Assembly: GCF_020497125.1 (NCBI RefSeq)
Contig: NC_059082.1
Coordinates: 49,560,524-49,624,523, forward strand
DNA: 64,000 bases
Origin: Mauremys mutica
Lineage: Eukaryota > Chordata > Testudines > Geoemydidae
Direction of reading: 5' to 3'
Shown here one piece after another: positions 35,805 to 46,179 of this stretch; positions within the stretch are counted from its first letter, which is position 1; every line of letters begins with the position of its first letter. The position numbers and the translations under genes were made by a program. The notes under the pieces are model-generated. The model had not been told where the DNA came from. It worked only from the letters and a program-made list of their open reading frames with translations, and ran no database searches.

Positions 35805-35979
35805 ATTGCTGATAGCTGGATCCAATTTATAAGGCACTTGATGAAGACAATCACCAGGGAAGAAGATAAATAATATTCAGATGGAACAATTACATTTAAT
35901 TGACTGAAATCTATTTGTCTTCTTCCCTGATGATTGTCTCCACCAAGCGCCTTCTAAATTGGATCCAGCTATCAGCAAT
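35805..35979. repeat. Inverted repeat with 67-bp arms
   Basis: Arms 35805-35871 and 35913-35979 are reverse complements at 61 of 67 positions, with a 41-base loop. The left arm begins ATTGCTGATAGCTGGATCC. In a minus-strand RNA, four of the six mismatches become G-U pairs. Confidence 0.9.
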
Positions 35980-37050
35980 ATTAACTTAACTTCTCCTTCT
36001 CATTGGCCCAGCTACTCAGACCAAAATATTGGGCTCAGAATAAACTTTCACTGTTCATCTTCATAACATTTTGGTTGTTCTAAACGTGTTGTCCTTCAAG
36101 CACTTTTCTTTGCAGACTCGGAAGTAAGCAGAGATGTGTTTTAGGTGATTTTTAAATTCTAAGGGCCAGAGATTTAGCTGGTCTGTCAGCAGCACTTCAC
36201 TGCAGTCATCGGTACACCAGGCAAGGATCCTGCCAGGAAATGAACAGCAGGCTGTGTGACAAAGTTTCTGTGCAGGCAGGAGTTTGGCATAACCACAAGG
36301 GTGAGTACTGAGCCAATTTGTGCTCCTGAATGAAATTCACCCATCAGAGAGCTGGCACAAGGCCTATGCACCACTGAACTTTAAGTAGGACTTACATGGC
36401 ACATGTATTGGTGCTTGGCCCATGGGTGAATCTCACCCACCCTGATTGTTACATTAATCAAAGAGAAAATGCCTTTAAAGTGAGTGTGAAACTCGCTCTT
36501 GCTAATTTCAGCTGCTACTGCCCTCTGGCCCCTTGGGACAGTTTGCTCACTTGCTCCTGCTCAATACAGGTGCTATGAGAAGCGCAGGGGATGTGACCTC
36601 TGACACAAGTCAAGCAGGGCTTCATAGATAATCCAACACCTTGTATTTCACTCAGAAGTGATTTGCTAGCAAACTGAGGGAAGGAGGGCTAGAAGAGGTC
36701 TATCCACGGAGCAGACACAGCCTGGGTTCTGGGAGTGCAAGCTTCCTCCTCTTGCCCTGTCGACATATGTCACCTGTGACTTGGAGGGACCACTGCTCAG
36801 GGGAGGAGGGAGTTCAGTCTCTAGTGCTGCCTTAGTGCTTGGTCCCTCTGTAGAGTCTGCCAGCAAGGAGGCCAGCCGTGCTAGGACAGAGACCCACCCA
36901 CCTATTGCAGCGTGACCACTGAACAGCCACGGGAGGAGGACGACTAGATTACTCCTGACCGGGTCCAAAGCTGACACTGACAGTCATAGGGTATGTCCAT
37001 CCACTTCCTTCTGAAATTCAAATAAGTAGGGAAAATGTCTTATGAATATG
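35980..37050. other. No gene recognised
   Basis: Unique-looking DNA with no supported feature. Confidence 0.4.
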
Positions 37051-37138
37051 GGGCGAGATCCTCAGCTAGTGGAAATCGGCAGAGCTCCATTGACAACAAT
37101 GGCACTATCCTGATTTACATCAGCTCACTGTCTGGCCC
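37051..37138. repeat. Palindromic sauropsid repeat
   Basis: GGGCGAGATCCTCAGCTAGT ... GATTTACATCAGC ... TGTCTGGCCC, with the central TCCATTGACAACAATGG palindrome. Confidence 0.65.
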
Positions 37139-37658
37139 ATTTACACGAATATTTTCCCCTTGGGGAGGAGTAATGACTTCAGGGCATCCCAGCCTACACT
37201 GCATCAGCTCTCCATACAGGCAGGTCCTTCAGTAGCCCTTCAGGCATCGGGGAGTCCTGAATCCCAGTCGCCAAAGGTGTAATGCCTCAGGCACCCAATA
37301 GAGGAGAGAGAAATCGCATCCCAAGCTGGTTTTCCCCCAGGGAGCGGGGAAGATGGGAAGCTCCAGGATTCCTGCCTTTGAGTCCTGACTGCAGCAACTG
37401 GGAAAAGAGAAGGGTTTGGGTTGCAGAATCCCAGGAGTAAAGGGAGAGTCTGTAGCTCTGCCTCTTGAAAAGCCAGGGGCAGGCAAAGGAGAACTCTCTG
37501 GAGACAGCAGACTGGCCTTCAGTAGGAGGTATCTACAAATGCACTGCACAGCAATGGCCAATGACAGGACCACGGAAAGCATGGAAAGGCTGTGGGGATG
37601 GAGGCAGAGAAACAAAAACCCTCTTGGGTACCATGTTCTAGGCACCCAGAGCTCACAA
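37139..37658. other. No gene recognised
   Basis: A 138-codon minus-strand frame (37229-37645) shows no domain. Confidence 0.4.
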
Positions 37659-38021
37659 TCATAGAAGCAGAGACTTTAAGGCCAGAAGGGACCATTGTGA
37701 TCCCCTAGTCTGTCCTCCTGCCCATCACAGGCCACAGAACCTCACCCACCCACTCCTGTAATAGGCCCCTAAGCTCTGACTGAGTTACTTATGTCCTCAA
37801 ATCATGGCTTAAAGACTTCAAGTTATAGGGAATCCCCCATTTACATTAGTTCAAACCAGCAAGTGACCCATTCCCAATGCTGCAGAGGAAGGTGAAAAAA
37901 ACACCAGGGTCTCTGACCTGGGGGAAAATTCCTTCCCGATCCCAAACATGGTGATCAATTAGACCCTGAGCATGTGGGCAAGAACCACCCAGACAGACAC
38001 ATGGGAAATGACAAATGTGCT
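37659..38021 (-). mobile_element. CR1 3' fragment, older subfamily
   Basis: TCATAGAAGCAGAGACTTTA, GGCCAGAAGGGACCATTGTG and CCTTCCCGATCCCAAACATG mark the 3' non-coding end of an older CR1 in minus orientation. Confidence 0.75.
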
Positions 38022-38378
38022 AACAACATAACAACGGCCACACTGGGTCAGACCAAAGGTCCATCTAGCCCAGTATCCTGTCTGCCGAGAGTGGCCAATG
38101 CCAGGTGCCCCAGGGAGAATGAACAGCACAGGTAATTATCAAATGATCCATCCCCTGTTGCTCATTCCCAGCTTCTGGCAAAACTGAGGCTAGGGACACC
38201 ATCCTGCCCATCCTACTAATAGCCATTAATGGACCTAGCAACCATGAACTTAGATCTAATTAATTTCTGAACCCAGTTATACTTTTGGCCTTCACCACCA
38301 ATCCCTAGGAACAAGTTCCTCAGGTTGACTGTGCGTTGTGTGAGGAAGTACTTCCTTTTGTTTGTTTTAAACATGCTA

Positions 38379-38834
38379 CACCTCTACCCCACTATAATCC
38401 AACTCGATAGAACACGGGTTCACGTATAGCGTGGTAGCAGCGGGGCTCTGGTGGCGCTTTAAAGGGTCCGGGGCACCGGCTGCTGTGGGGAGCCCCGGGC
38501 CCTTTAAATCACCACTGGAGCCCTGCCGCCGCTCTTCCAGGGCTGCAGCAGCAGGGCTAGGGTGGTGCTTTAAAGGGTCTGGGGCTCCGGCTGCTGAGGG
38601 GAACCCCAGGCCCTTTAAATCCCGCTGGAGCCCTGCCGCCGCTACCCCAGGGTTGCGGCAGCAGGGCTTGCCAGCGATTTAAAGGGCCTCGGGCTCCCCG
38701 CAGCAGCTGAAGCCCGGAACTCTTTAAATCACCGCCGGAGCCCTGCTGCCCCTACCCCAATATAACGGGGTTTCAGCTATAACACAGTAGGGATTTTTGG
38801 CTCCCCACGACCGTGTTATAGCAGGGTAGAGGTG
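38379..38834. mobile_element. Mariner-type miniature with internal tandem repeats
   Basis: Ends CACCTCTACCCCACTATAA and TTATAGCAGGGTAGAGGTG are inverted. TA lies on both sides (38377-38378 and 38835-38836). The core holds about three 110-bp units, each with TTTAAAGGG and CCCTTTAAAT and GGAGCCCTGCCGCCGCT or close variants. Confidence 0.85.
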
Positions 38835-39229
38835 TATTAATTTCATTGGGTGACCTCTGGTTCTTGTGGTGTTTGAGGGGGTAAATAACATTTCCTTATT
38901 CACTTTCTCCACACCATTCCTGATTTTATAGACCTCTATCATATTAGTTGTCTCTTTTCCAAGCTGAAAAGTCCCAGTCTTTTTAATCTCTCCTCATATG
39001 GAAGCTGTTCCATACCCCTAATCATTTTTGTTGCCCTTTCCTGAATCTTTTCCAATGCTAATATATATTTTTTGAGATGGGGCAACCAGAACTGCATGCA
39101 CATTTCAAGATGTGGGCGCACCATGGGTTTATATAGTGGCATTATGATATTTTCAGTTTTATTATTTATATCCCTTTCCTAATGGTTCCTACCATTCTGT
39201 TCGCTTTTTGATTGTTTTTGCACATTGAA

Positions 39230-40966
39230 CATAGAATCATAGAATCATAGAATCTCAGGGTTGGAAGGGACCTCAGGAGGTCATCTAGTCCAACCCCCTG
39301 CTCAAAGCAGGACCAAACCCAACTAAATCATCCCAGCCAGGGCTTTGTCAAGCCTGACCTTAAAAACCTCTAAGGAAGGAGATTCCACTACCTCCCTAGG
39401 TAACCCATTCCAGTGCTTCACCACCCTACTAGTGAAAAAGTTTTTCCTAATATCCAACCTAAACCTCCCCCTCTGCAACTTGAGACCATTACTCCTTGTT
39501 CTGTCATCTTCTACCACTGAGAACAGTCTAGATCCATCCTCTTTGGAACCCCCTTTCAGGTAGTTGAAAGCAGCTATCAAATCCCCCCTCATTCTTCTCT
39601 TCTGCAGACTAAACAATCCCAGTTCCCTCAGCCTCTCCTCATAAGTCATGTGCTCCAGCCCCCTAATCATTTTTGTTGCCCTCCGCTGGACTCTCTCCAA
39701 TTTATCCACATCCTTCTTGTAGTGTGGGGCCCAAAACTGGACACAGTACTCCAAATGAGGCCTCACCAGTGCTGAGTAGAGGGGGATGATCACATCCCTT
39801 GATCTGCTGGAAATGCCCCTACTTATACAACCCAAAATGCCATTAGCCTTCTTGGCAACAAGGGCACACTGTTGACTCATATTCAGCTTTTCGTCCACCG
39901 TAACCCCTAGGTCCTTTTCTGCAGAACTGCTACCCAGCCATTCGGTCCCTAGTCTGTAGCAGTGCATGGGATTCTTCCGTCCTAAGTGCAGGACTCTGCA
40001 CTTGTCCTTGTTGAACCTCATCATATTTCTTTTGGCCCAATCCTCTAATTTGTCTAGGTCCCTCTGTATCCTATCCCTACCCTCCAGCGTATCAACCAGT
40101 CCTCCCAGTTTAGTGTCATCTGCAAACTTGCTATGGGTGCAGTCCACACCATCCTCCAGATCGTTAATGAAGATATTGAACAAAACCGGCCCCAGCACCG
40201 ACCCTTGGGGCACTCCACTTGATACCGGCTGCCATCTAGACATGGAACCATTGATCACTACCCGTTGAGCCTGACCATCTAGCCAGTTTTCTATCCACCT
40301 TACCGTCCATTCATCCAGCCCAGACTTCTTTAACTTGCTGGCAAGAATACTGTGGGAGACTGTATCAAAAGCTTTGCTAAAATCCAGAAATAGTACATCC
40401 ACTGCTTTCCCCTTATCCACAGAGCCGGTTATCTCGTCATAGAAGGCAATTAGGTTAGTCAGGCATGACTTGCCCTTGGTGAATCCATGCTGACTGTTCC
40501 TGATCACTTTCCCCTCCTTTAAGTGGTTCAGGATTGATTCCTTGAGGACCTGTTCCATGATTTTTCCAGGGACTGAGGTGAGACTGACTGGCCTGTAGTT
40601 CCCTGGATCTTCCTTCTTCCCTTTTTTAAAGATGGGCACTACATTAGCTTTTTTCCAGTCATCCGGGACCTCCCCCGATCGCCATGATTTTTCAAAGATA
40701 ATGGCCAATGGCTCTGCAATCTCATCGGCCAACTCCTTTAGCACCCTCGGATGCAGCGCATCTGGCCCCATGGACTTGTGCTCGTCCAGCTTTCCTAAAT
40801 AGCCCCGAACTACTTCTTTCTCCACAGAGAGCTGGTCACCTCCTCCCCATACCGTGCTGCAGAGTGCAGCTGTCTGGGAGCTGACCTTGTCTGTGAAGAT
40901 AGAGGCAAAAAAAGCATTGAGTACACTAGCTTTCTCCACATCCTCTGTCACTAGGTTCCCTCCCTA
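39230..40966 (-). mobile_element. Young, 5'-truncated CR1 LINE
   Basis: A 1.74-kb CR1 in minus orientation inserted in the older CR1. Its 3' end shows the CATAGAAT repeat (39230-39254) and the 5' end stops near 40966, inside ORF2. Its 3' 170 bases differ from the CR1 at the window's right end at only about one position apart from the tail, so the family was active recently. Confidence 0.95.
39323..40951 (-). CDS. CR1 ORF2 protein, C-terminal part with intact RT
   Basis: A 542-residue open frame for the second half of CR1 ORF2, without stop or frameshift. It includes the region before RT, the RT domain (motif [12 protein letters not shown] with Asp190; motif [11 protein letters not shown] at 246-255; active site FADD at 276-279), and the C-terminal domain with [15 protein letters not shown]. 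The N-terminal endonuclease is missing because of 5' truncation, so the ATG at 40951 is an internal Met, not the native start. RT would reverse-transcribe LINE RNA at the target site, but this copy cannot do so alone. Confidence 0.93.
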   Translation of the reverse strand: MTEDVEKASVLNAFFASIFTDKVSSQTAALCSTVWGGGDQLSVEKEVVRGYLGKLDEHKSMGPDALHPRVLKELADEIAEPLAIIFEKSWRSGEVPDDWKKANVVPIFKKGKKEDPGNYRPVSLTSVPGKIMEQVLKESILNHLKEGKVIRNSQHGFTKGKSCLTNLIAFYDEITGSVDKGKAVDVLFLDFSKAFDTVSHSILASKLKKSGLDEWTVRWIENWLDGQAQRVVINGSMSRWQPVSSGVPQGSVLGPVLFNIFINDLEDGVDCTHSKFADDTKLGGLVDTLEGRDRIQRDLDKLEDWAKRNMMRFNKDKCRVLHLGRKNPMHCYRLGTEWLGSSSAEKDLGVTVDEKLNMSQQCALVAKKANGILGCISRGISSRSRDVIIPLYSALVRPHLEYCVQFWAPHYKKDVDKLERVQRRATKMIRGLEHMTYEERLRELGLFSLQKRRMRGDLIAAFNYLKGGSKEDGSRLFSVVEDDRTRSNGLKLQRGRFRLDIRKNFFTSRVVKHWNGLPREVVESPSLEVFKVRLDKALAGMI

Positions 40967-41362
40967 ATATGAAAACAGATGTTTTCAGAGAACTATCCAC
41001 GATGTATGTATAGCTGGGATTATTTTTTCTAACATGCATTACTTTGCATTTATCCACATTTAATTTCATCTGCTGTTTTGTCATCTAGTCATTAAGTTTA
41101 GTGTGGTCTCTTTGTAACTTTTTGCAGTCAGCTTTGGACTTAACTATCCTGAGTAATTTTGTATCAGCTGCTGAGCATTAATTCCTACCTTTTGTTTCTT
41201 GATTTTTAACCAGTTACTGATCCACGAGACCTTCCCTCTGATCCCAGGACGGCTCAGTTTAAGTGCTAGGGCAATAGAGAACTCAGTCCCTGGCGCCCCC
41301 CATGGTGCGTTGTATCCCTAATAACATGACTGAGGTTCCGCCCCCACCTGCACTGGGACTTA

Positions 41363-41580
41363 GGCCTGGTCTACACTAGGACTTTAATTCGAATTTATCA
41401 GCGTTAATTCGAACTAACCGCTCAACCGTCCACACCAGGAAGCCATTTAATTCGAACTAGAGGGCTCTTTAGTTCGAATTTGGTACTCCACCCCGGCAGG
41501 TGGAGTAATGCTAAATTCGACACGGCTAGCTCGAATTAGGCTTGGTGTGGATGCTAATCGAACTTAGTAGCTCCGGGAGC
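41363..41580. promoter_or_regulatory. Left end and subterminal motif array
   Basis: After the inverted end come about seven TTCGAA-like motifs (near 41388, 41409, 41451, 41474, 41515, 41531 and 41557). These are candidate binding sites for the Myb-like protein or the transposase; that role is inferred. Confidence 0.7.
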
Positions 41581-41752
41581 TATCCCACACTGCACCACTC
41601 TGTTGACGCTCTGGACAGCAGTCCGAGCTTGGATTCTCTGCCCAGCCACACAGGAAATGACCCGCGAAAATTTGAATTCATTTTCCTGTCTGGGCACTTT
41701 GAATCTGACGTTCTGGTTGCACATCGGGGTGAGCTCCGCAGCACCTGCAACG

Positions 41753-43625
41753 ATGCAGAGCTCTCCAGCAGAGGAGTCCGGGCAATCCCAGAATAGAAAG
41801 AGGTCCCCAGCATGGACTGACAGGGAAGTCATGGATCTGATCGCTGTGTGGGGTGAGGAGTCTGTGCTCTCGGAGCTGCGCTCCAGCAAGCGGAACGCGA
41901 AGACCTTCGAGAAGGTCTCGAAAGCCATGAAAGAGAAAGGATACAGCCGGGATGCGATGCAGTGCCGCGTGAAAGTCAAGGACCTAAGACAAGGGTATCA
42001 AAAAGTCAGAGCGGCAAACGGACGCTCCGGAGCACAGCCCCAGACATGCCGCTTCTACGAGGCACTGCATGCCATTTTCTAGGTGGGTCTGCCACAACTG
42101 CCCCACCAGTGACGGTGGACTCCGAGGACGGAATAGTGTACCGGGACAGTTCCTCCTCGATGTTCGCCAATGGGGAAGATGAGGAAGGGTCTTTTGAGGA
42201 CGGCGCAGGCGACAGCGAACACACTCCCGCTTTCCCTGACAGCCAGGATCTCTTCATCACCCTCACAGAGATCCCCTACCAACCCTCCCCTGCCGTTAAC
42301 CCGGACTCGGAATCAGGGGAAGGATCAGGCGGTAAGTGCTACACACGTATAAACATTTATTTTTTATAACATTGTTATAGAAAAAATAGAAACTGTATTT
42401 ACAAAATTCTAAATATTAAACTACATGAAGAGAAGGTCCACACAAATGGGGATAGAAAAATAATCCTCTAGCGACATTTCCACGAAGGTGTCATTCAGTT
42501 CCTCGCAAAGCCTCCGCATGAGGTTCGTCAGAAGAGGTGCCTTGTTGGGCGCTCCGTGGAAGCAGACTCTTCCACGCCAGGACATCCGAATATAGAGTGG
42601 AACCATTGCCTCGACTAGCATTGCTGCATATGGTCCTGGTCTGTGCAGTGCGTCCCGTAACAACCTGTCTTTCTGGGCACGAGTGACCCGCCTCAGGGTG
42701 ATCTCGTTCTGCAAATACTGCATCTAAGTAGGGCAATTAGTGTAGTGTTACTATTGTTAATGGTTTACAATTAGGTTGCATAACAATGACCCTCGCCTAA
42801 CAGCCACGTGCGAGAGGCCACAGAGAACAAGCATCCATTGATCGTTCCCGTGCACTGGCGGGAGGGGCTGCAAAAGGCTCATCCTTTCTGCTTTGCACAT
42901 TGCCTTTAGCAGGAGAGCACAGCTAACCACTAACTGATAAGCAGTATGTACTGTAAGGCTTACCAGGACTTTGTGCAAGAGGGATGCAGCTGTCTTTCCT
43001 CGCTTGTGCGCTCTCCAGTGCAATGGCGCCGCCAATGAGAGCGTATTCCGAAATCTCGGACTAGTTCTGAGATCTCCTGAGACTTGGTTCCCTCTTTGGT
43101 CTTGTTAACTGAAACTGACTAGACTGTGTTTACTGTTGGCAAACATGTATGTGTTCAAGGAAATCACCTACTTTTTCGCATCACACAGCTTCGGCTCTTT
43201 CCCGGACTGCCCCGGCATCCCCCTCGCAGAGGCTGGCTCAGATTAGACGCCGAAAGAAAAAGACTAGGGACGACATGTTCCAGGAACTGATGGCCTGCTC
43301 CAGAGCGGAGGCGGCAGAGCAGAGACAGTGGAGGGAGACCCTGTGTCAGCAGCATCGCACACACATGGAACGGGAGGATAGGTGGCAGCAGGAAGACCAG
43401 CAGGCGACTCAAACGCTGCTTGGTCTAATGAGGGAGCAAACGGACACGCTCCGGCGCCTTGTAGATGTTCTGCAAGACCGCAGGCAGGAGGAGAGAGCCC
43501 CCCTGCAGTGCATCTGCAACCGCCCTCCAACGCCAAGAAGTCCTGTCCCCCCCTCACCCAAAGTTACAAGAAGGAGGGGCGGTAGGGGCCGTGAGAACTG
43601 TCCCTGCACCGCAGCAGACCGCTAA
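41753..43625 (+). CDS. Myb/SANT-like Harbinger accessory protein, two exons, one frameshift
   Basis: Exon 1 begins at ATG 41753 and encodes a trihelix Myb/SANT-like DNA-binding domain (SPAWTDREVMDLIAVWGEE ... CRVKVKDLRQGYQKVR). A frame change near the T run at 42075-42078 creates a TAG at 42080; beyond it the protein continues in another phase with an acidic, Ser-rich linker. A donor (G|GTAAGT, intron from 42332) and acceptor (CACACAG, intron to 43188) join the linker in frame to exon 2 (43189-43625). Exon 2 is a basic start (RRRKKKTRDD) followed by a long Gln/Arg-rich helix, probably a coiled coil. ATTAAA at 43727-43732 may be the polyadenylation signal. In Harbinger elements such a protein helps the transposase bind DNA and enter the nucleus. 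The frameshift probably disables this copy. The intron is predicted only from splice-site patterns. Confidence 0.8.
42421..42723 (-). CDS. Antisense ORF inside the Myb gene intron, unknown
   Basis: A 100-residue minus-strand frame starts with ATG right after CCCTACTTAG, a good splice-acceptor pattern. It ends 60 bases before a minus-strand AATAAA (42361-42356). An upstream minus-strand donor pattern (CCTG|GTAAGC near 42959) would fit a two-exon transcript. The sequence has even spacing of hydrophobic and charged residues (for example RRVTRAQKDRLLRDALHRPG and LTNLMRRLCEELNDTFVEM). I do not recognise a family. It may be a third Harbinger gene or chance. Confidence 0.4.
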   Translation of the reverse strand: MQYLQNEITLRRVTRAQKDRLLRDALHRPGPYAAMLVEAMVPLYIRMSWRGRVCFHGAPNKAPLLTNLMRRLCEELNDTFVEMSLEDYFSIPICVDLLFM

Positions 43626-43732
43626 TGTTCGAGACACCTCTCGCGCTGTAAATTTGTACAAGTTCTTTCCTTACAGCATCAACCAGTCCCAACTCCAAGT
43701 TTAAACCCCCCACTGTGTACTACATTATTAAA

Positions 43733-44391
43733 AGCGGTTTGGTGTTACTCACTGTTTCCGTCACGTTTCTCGTGTCAGAAGACTTTCTGTGGGTGTGTGT
43801 GTGGGGGGGGGAATTGTAATTGCAGTGCATAGCCCACAGTACCATGGTACAGACTTGGGTGCAGGGTCAACTGCAGGGCACACACAGACTGCAGTCACTA
43901 GGCACCAGGGTCAGTCTGTGTGGTGTATGCTGCCCCGGGTCTTTCGTTGATGTGTATGCTTGTCCAGGGTCCTGGTGCCTGCCATCCCCGAATGTAAAGG
44001 CAGGCTTCCCTTCACATGCACTTCGACCGTAGCCATGATCCTCCCCGGTGCCCTGAGCCCCAAAAAGAGCCCTCATCCAGGGGCAGATACTCACCCTTCC
44101 CCCACACCCCTCACCCCTTCCAACGCCCAAACCCACAGCCCACAGCCGTCATGTAAACCCCTATCCAAAGACGGCACCCCTCGCCCCTTCCTGCAAACCC
44201 ACCCATTCCTGCAACCCTCCCCCTACATGCACAACCACCGTAAACCGTCCCCCACCCCACAGACCTATGTAGGAGCAGGAGGCTGTCCGTCCTGTTTTGG
44301 ACAAGCGGTCTGTACATCAGTGCACACCTTACCCAGCACAGAATGCTTCCATGTTTCAACCAAGAAACAGAAATGCAAAGTCAACGAAAGA
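43733..44391. other. Spacer between convergent Harbinger genes
   Basis: Non-coding C-rich sequence between the two predicted polyadenylation sites, with a GT/G run near 43791-43810. A plus-strand frame at 43960-44703 has no domain and overlaps the transposase gene. Confidence 0.55.
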
Positions 44392-44541
44392 TTTATTATT
44401 AATTACTGTAACATTTCATTAGTTTTAAAACGTGCTTTGGAAGTGGGGGAAACTTGGAGAACCAGGTTTGTGAGCTCAGATCTAACTGGACACATACAGA
44501 CACAGGCCCATGATCAGGCTCTCTTAAAATCAAGTGGACAG

Positions 44542-45801
44542 TCACAGGTTACCCTGCTCTGCGAGGAAACTCGCTTTCAAAGCCTCCCTGATGCACATCG
44601 CTTCCCGCTCGGCACGGGTGTCTGGCTGATCGTAAACAGCAGCCAGGCGATTTGCCTCAACCTCCCAAGCGGCCAAAAAGGTCTCGCCCTTGCTCTCATA
44701 TAGATTGTGGAGCACACAGCAAGCAGCAATAACTACTGGGATATTCTTTTCGCTGATGTCCGAGCGAGTCAGTAAGCTCCACCATCTCCCCTTGAGACGT
44801 CCGAAAGCACACTCCACCACCATTCTGCACTTGCTCAGCCGGTAGTTGAAGAGTTCCTTCGCACTGTCCAAGGCGCCTGTATAGGGCTTCATGAGCCAGG
44901 GCATTAGCGGGTAGGCCGGGTCCCCGAGGATCACTGTAGGCATCTGCACATCCCCAACCGTTATTTTGTGGTCCGGGAAGAAAGTACCTGCCTGGAGGCG
45001 TCTAAACAGACCAGAGTTCCTGAACACACGCGCGTCATGAACCTTGCCCGCCCACCCGACGTTGATGTTGGTAAAACGTCCCCTATGGTCCACCACAGCT
45101 TGCAGCACCATTGAAAAGTAGCCCTTTCGGTTAATGTACTCGCTGGCCTGGTGGGCTGGTGCCAGGATAGGGATGTGAGTCCCATCTATAGCCCCACCGC
45201 AGTTTGGGAATCCCATCGCGGCGAAGCCATCTATGATGACCTGGACATTTCCGAGAGTCACTACCTTTGAGAGCAGTTGCTCAACGATTGCGTGGGCTAC
45301 TTGAATGACAGCAATCCCCACGGTAGATTTGCCCACGCCAAAGTGGTTCGCTACTGACCGGTAGCTGTCTGGCGTTGCTAGTTTCCAGAGAGCAATGGCC
45401 ACTCGCTTATGCACACTCAGGGCTGCTCGCATGCGTGTGTCCTGGCGCTTCAGGGCAGGGGACAGCAAGTCACACAGTTCAAGGAAAGTGCCCTTACGCA
45501 TCCTGAAGTTTCGCAGCCACTCTGTGTCATCCCAGACCTGCAGCACTATGCGGTCCCACCAGTCTGTGCTTGTTTCCCGGGCCCAGAATCGCCGTTCCAC
45601 ACCATGAACGTGACCCATTGCCACCATGATCTCCACTGCCCGGCGTACCCTGCTTTCTGAGAGGTCTGTGCCACTCTCCTCACCGCGCTGCCGGAGCCTC
45701 CTCGCCCAGTTTCTCAGCAGCTGACTGTTGCAGAGGTGGACGATAAGGTGCGAGGAGTTGACAACGGCCATAAGTGCAGCGATGATCGCAGCAGGCTCCA
45801 T
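44542..45801 (-). CDS. Harbinger DDE transposase (HARBI1-like)
   Basis: A 419-residue intact protein; the frame stays open upstream to an ATG at 45975, but ATG 45801 has the stronger context (A at -3, G at +4) and the extra 58 residues look like leader. The N-terminal half is helical, with a helix-turn-helix-like region near SYRSVANHFGVGKSTVGIAV. The C-terminal half is a DDE_Tnp_4-type nuclease: Asp206 in GAIDGTHIPI, Asp294 in LGDPAYPL and Glu330 in VVECAFGRLKGRW, with 35 residues between the last two. All three catalytic residues are present. The enzyme would cut at the inverted ends and insert at TTA or TAA targets. A minus-strand AATAAA lies at 44397-44392. HARBI1, the domesticated vertebrate relative, is about 350 residues; the length here is typical for a mobile transposase. 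Confidence 0.93.
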   Translation of the reverse strand: MEPAAIIAALMAVVNSSHLIVHLCNSQLLRNWARRLRQRGEESGTDLSESRVRRAVEIMVAMGHVHGVERRFWARETSTDWWDRIVLQVWDDTEWLRNFRMRKGTFLELCDLLSPALKRQDTRMRAALSVHKRVAIALWKLATPDSYRSVANHFGVGKSTVGIAVIQVAHAIVEQLLSKVVTLGNVQVIIDGFAAMGFPNCGGAIDGTHIPILAPAHQASEYINRKGYFSMVLQAVVDHRGRFTNINVGWAGKVHDARVFRNSGLFRRLQAGTFFPDHKITVGDVQMPTVILGDPAYPLMPWLMKPYTGALDSAKELFNYRLSKCRMVVECAFGRLKGRWWSLLTRSDISEKNIPVVIAACCVLHNLYESKGETFLAAWEVEANRLAAVYDQPDTRAEREAMCIREALKASFLAEQGNL

Positions 45802-46049
45802 GCTCGCAGTGATGTGGCGTCCGCGCTGTAACCGACCAGACAAGGGCGCGAACAGATTTCCCGCCGGCGCTTTCAGGGAGGGAGGGCGTGATTGACGGTT
45901 CAATGACGACAGTAACCGAAAACCACTCTCGACACATTTTTTCACCCAGCAGGCATTGCGAGCTCTACCCAGCATTCCAATGGGCAGCGGGGACTGCGGG
46001 AACTGTGGGATAGCTTCCCACAGTGCACCGCTTCCAAAGTCGACGCTGG

Positions 46050-46179
46050 CCCCGTGAATGTGGACTCAGAAGTTCGAATTTGTGTATTTAGTATGGATAC
46101 ACAAATTCGACTTCATAAGGTCGAATCCACAAATTCGACTTAAGTAGATTCGAAATAGTCCTGTAGTGTAGACAAGGCC
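46050..46179. promoter_or_regulatory. Right end and subterminal motif array
   Basis: Five TTCGAA-like motifs (near 46073, 46105, 46121, 46133 and 46149) precede the inverted end. The transposase promoter must lie between here and 45975. Confidence 0.7.

Larger units (their letters stand above)
38022..41230 (-). mobile_element. Old CR1 LINE split by two later insertions
   Basis: Pieces at 38022-38378, 38835-39229 and 40967-41230 belong to one minus-strand CR1. Removing the mariner-type element (38379-38834) and the young CR1 (39230-40966) makes the flanks continuous in CR1 order. An ORF2 remnant is open at 38939-39142 ([20 protein letters not shown]). The frame is otherwise broken. The outer limit near 41230 is approximate. 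Confidence 0.8.
41363..46179. mobile_element. Complete PIF/Harbinger DNA transposon
   Basis: A 4,817-bp element with inverted ends beginning GGCCTGGTCTACACTAGGAC (left) and GGCCTTGTCTACACTACAGG (right, reversed). It is flanked by TTA on both sides (41360-41362 and 46180-46182), the target duplication of this superfamily. It carries a Myb-like gene on the plus strand and a DDE transposase on the minus strand, convergent, each near its own end. Subterminal zones are packed with TTCGAA-like motifs. The intact transposase frame points to a fairly recent insertion. Confidence 0.95.

Noticed and set aside
35495..35854. 119-codon minus-strand frame as a host gene
   Set aside because: No domain, no neighbouring exon, and it overlaps one arm of the inverted repeat.
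43960..44703. 247-codon plus-strand frame
   Set aside because: It is antisense to the transposase end and low-complexity Pro/Ser-rich; no domain.
45802..45975. Transposase start at 45975
   Set aside because: It is possible, but the 58 extra residues look like untranslated leader and the ATG at 45801 has the better context.
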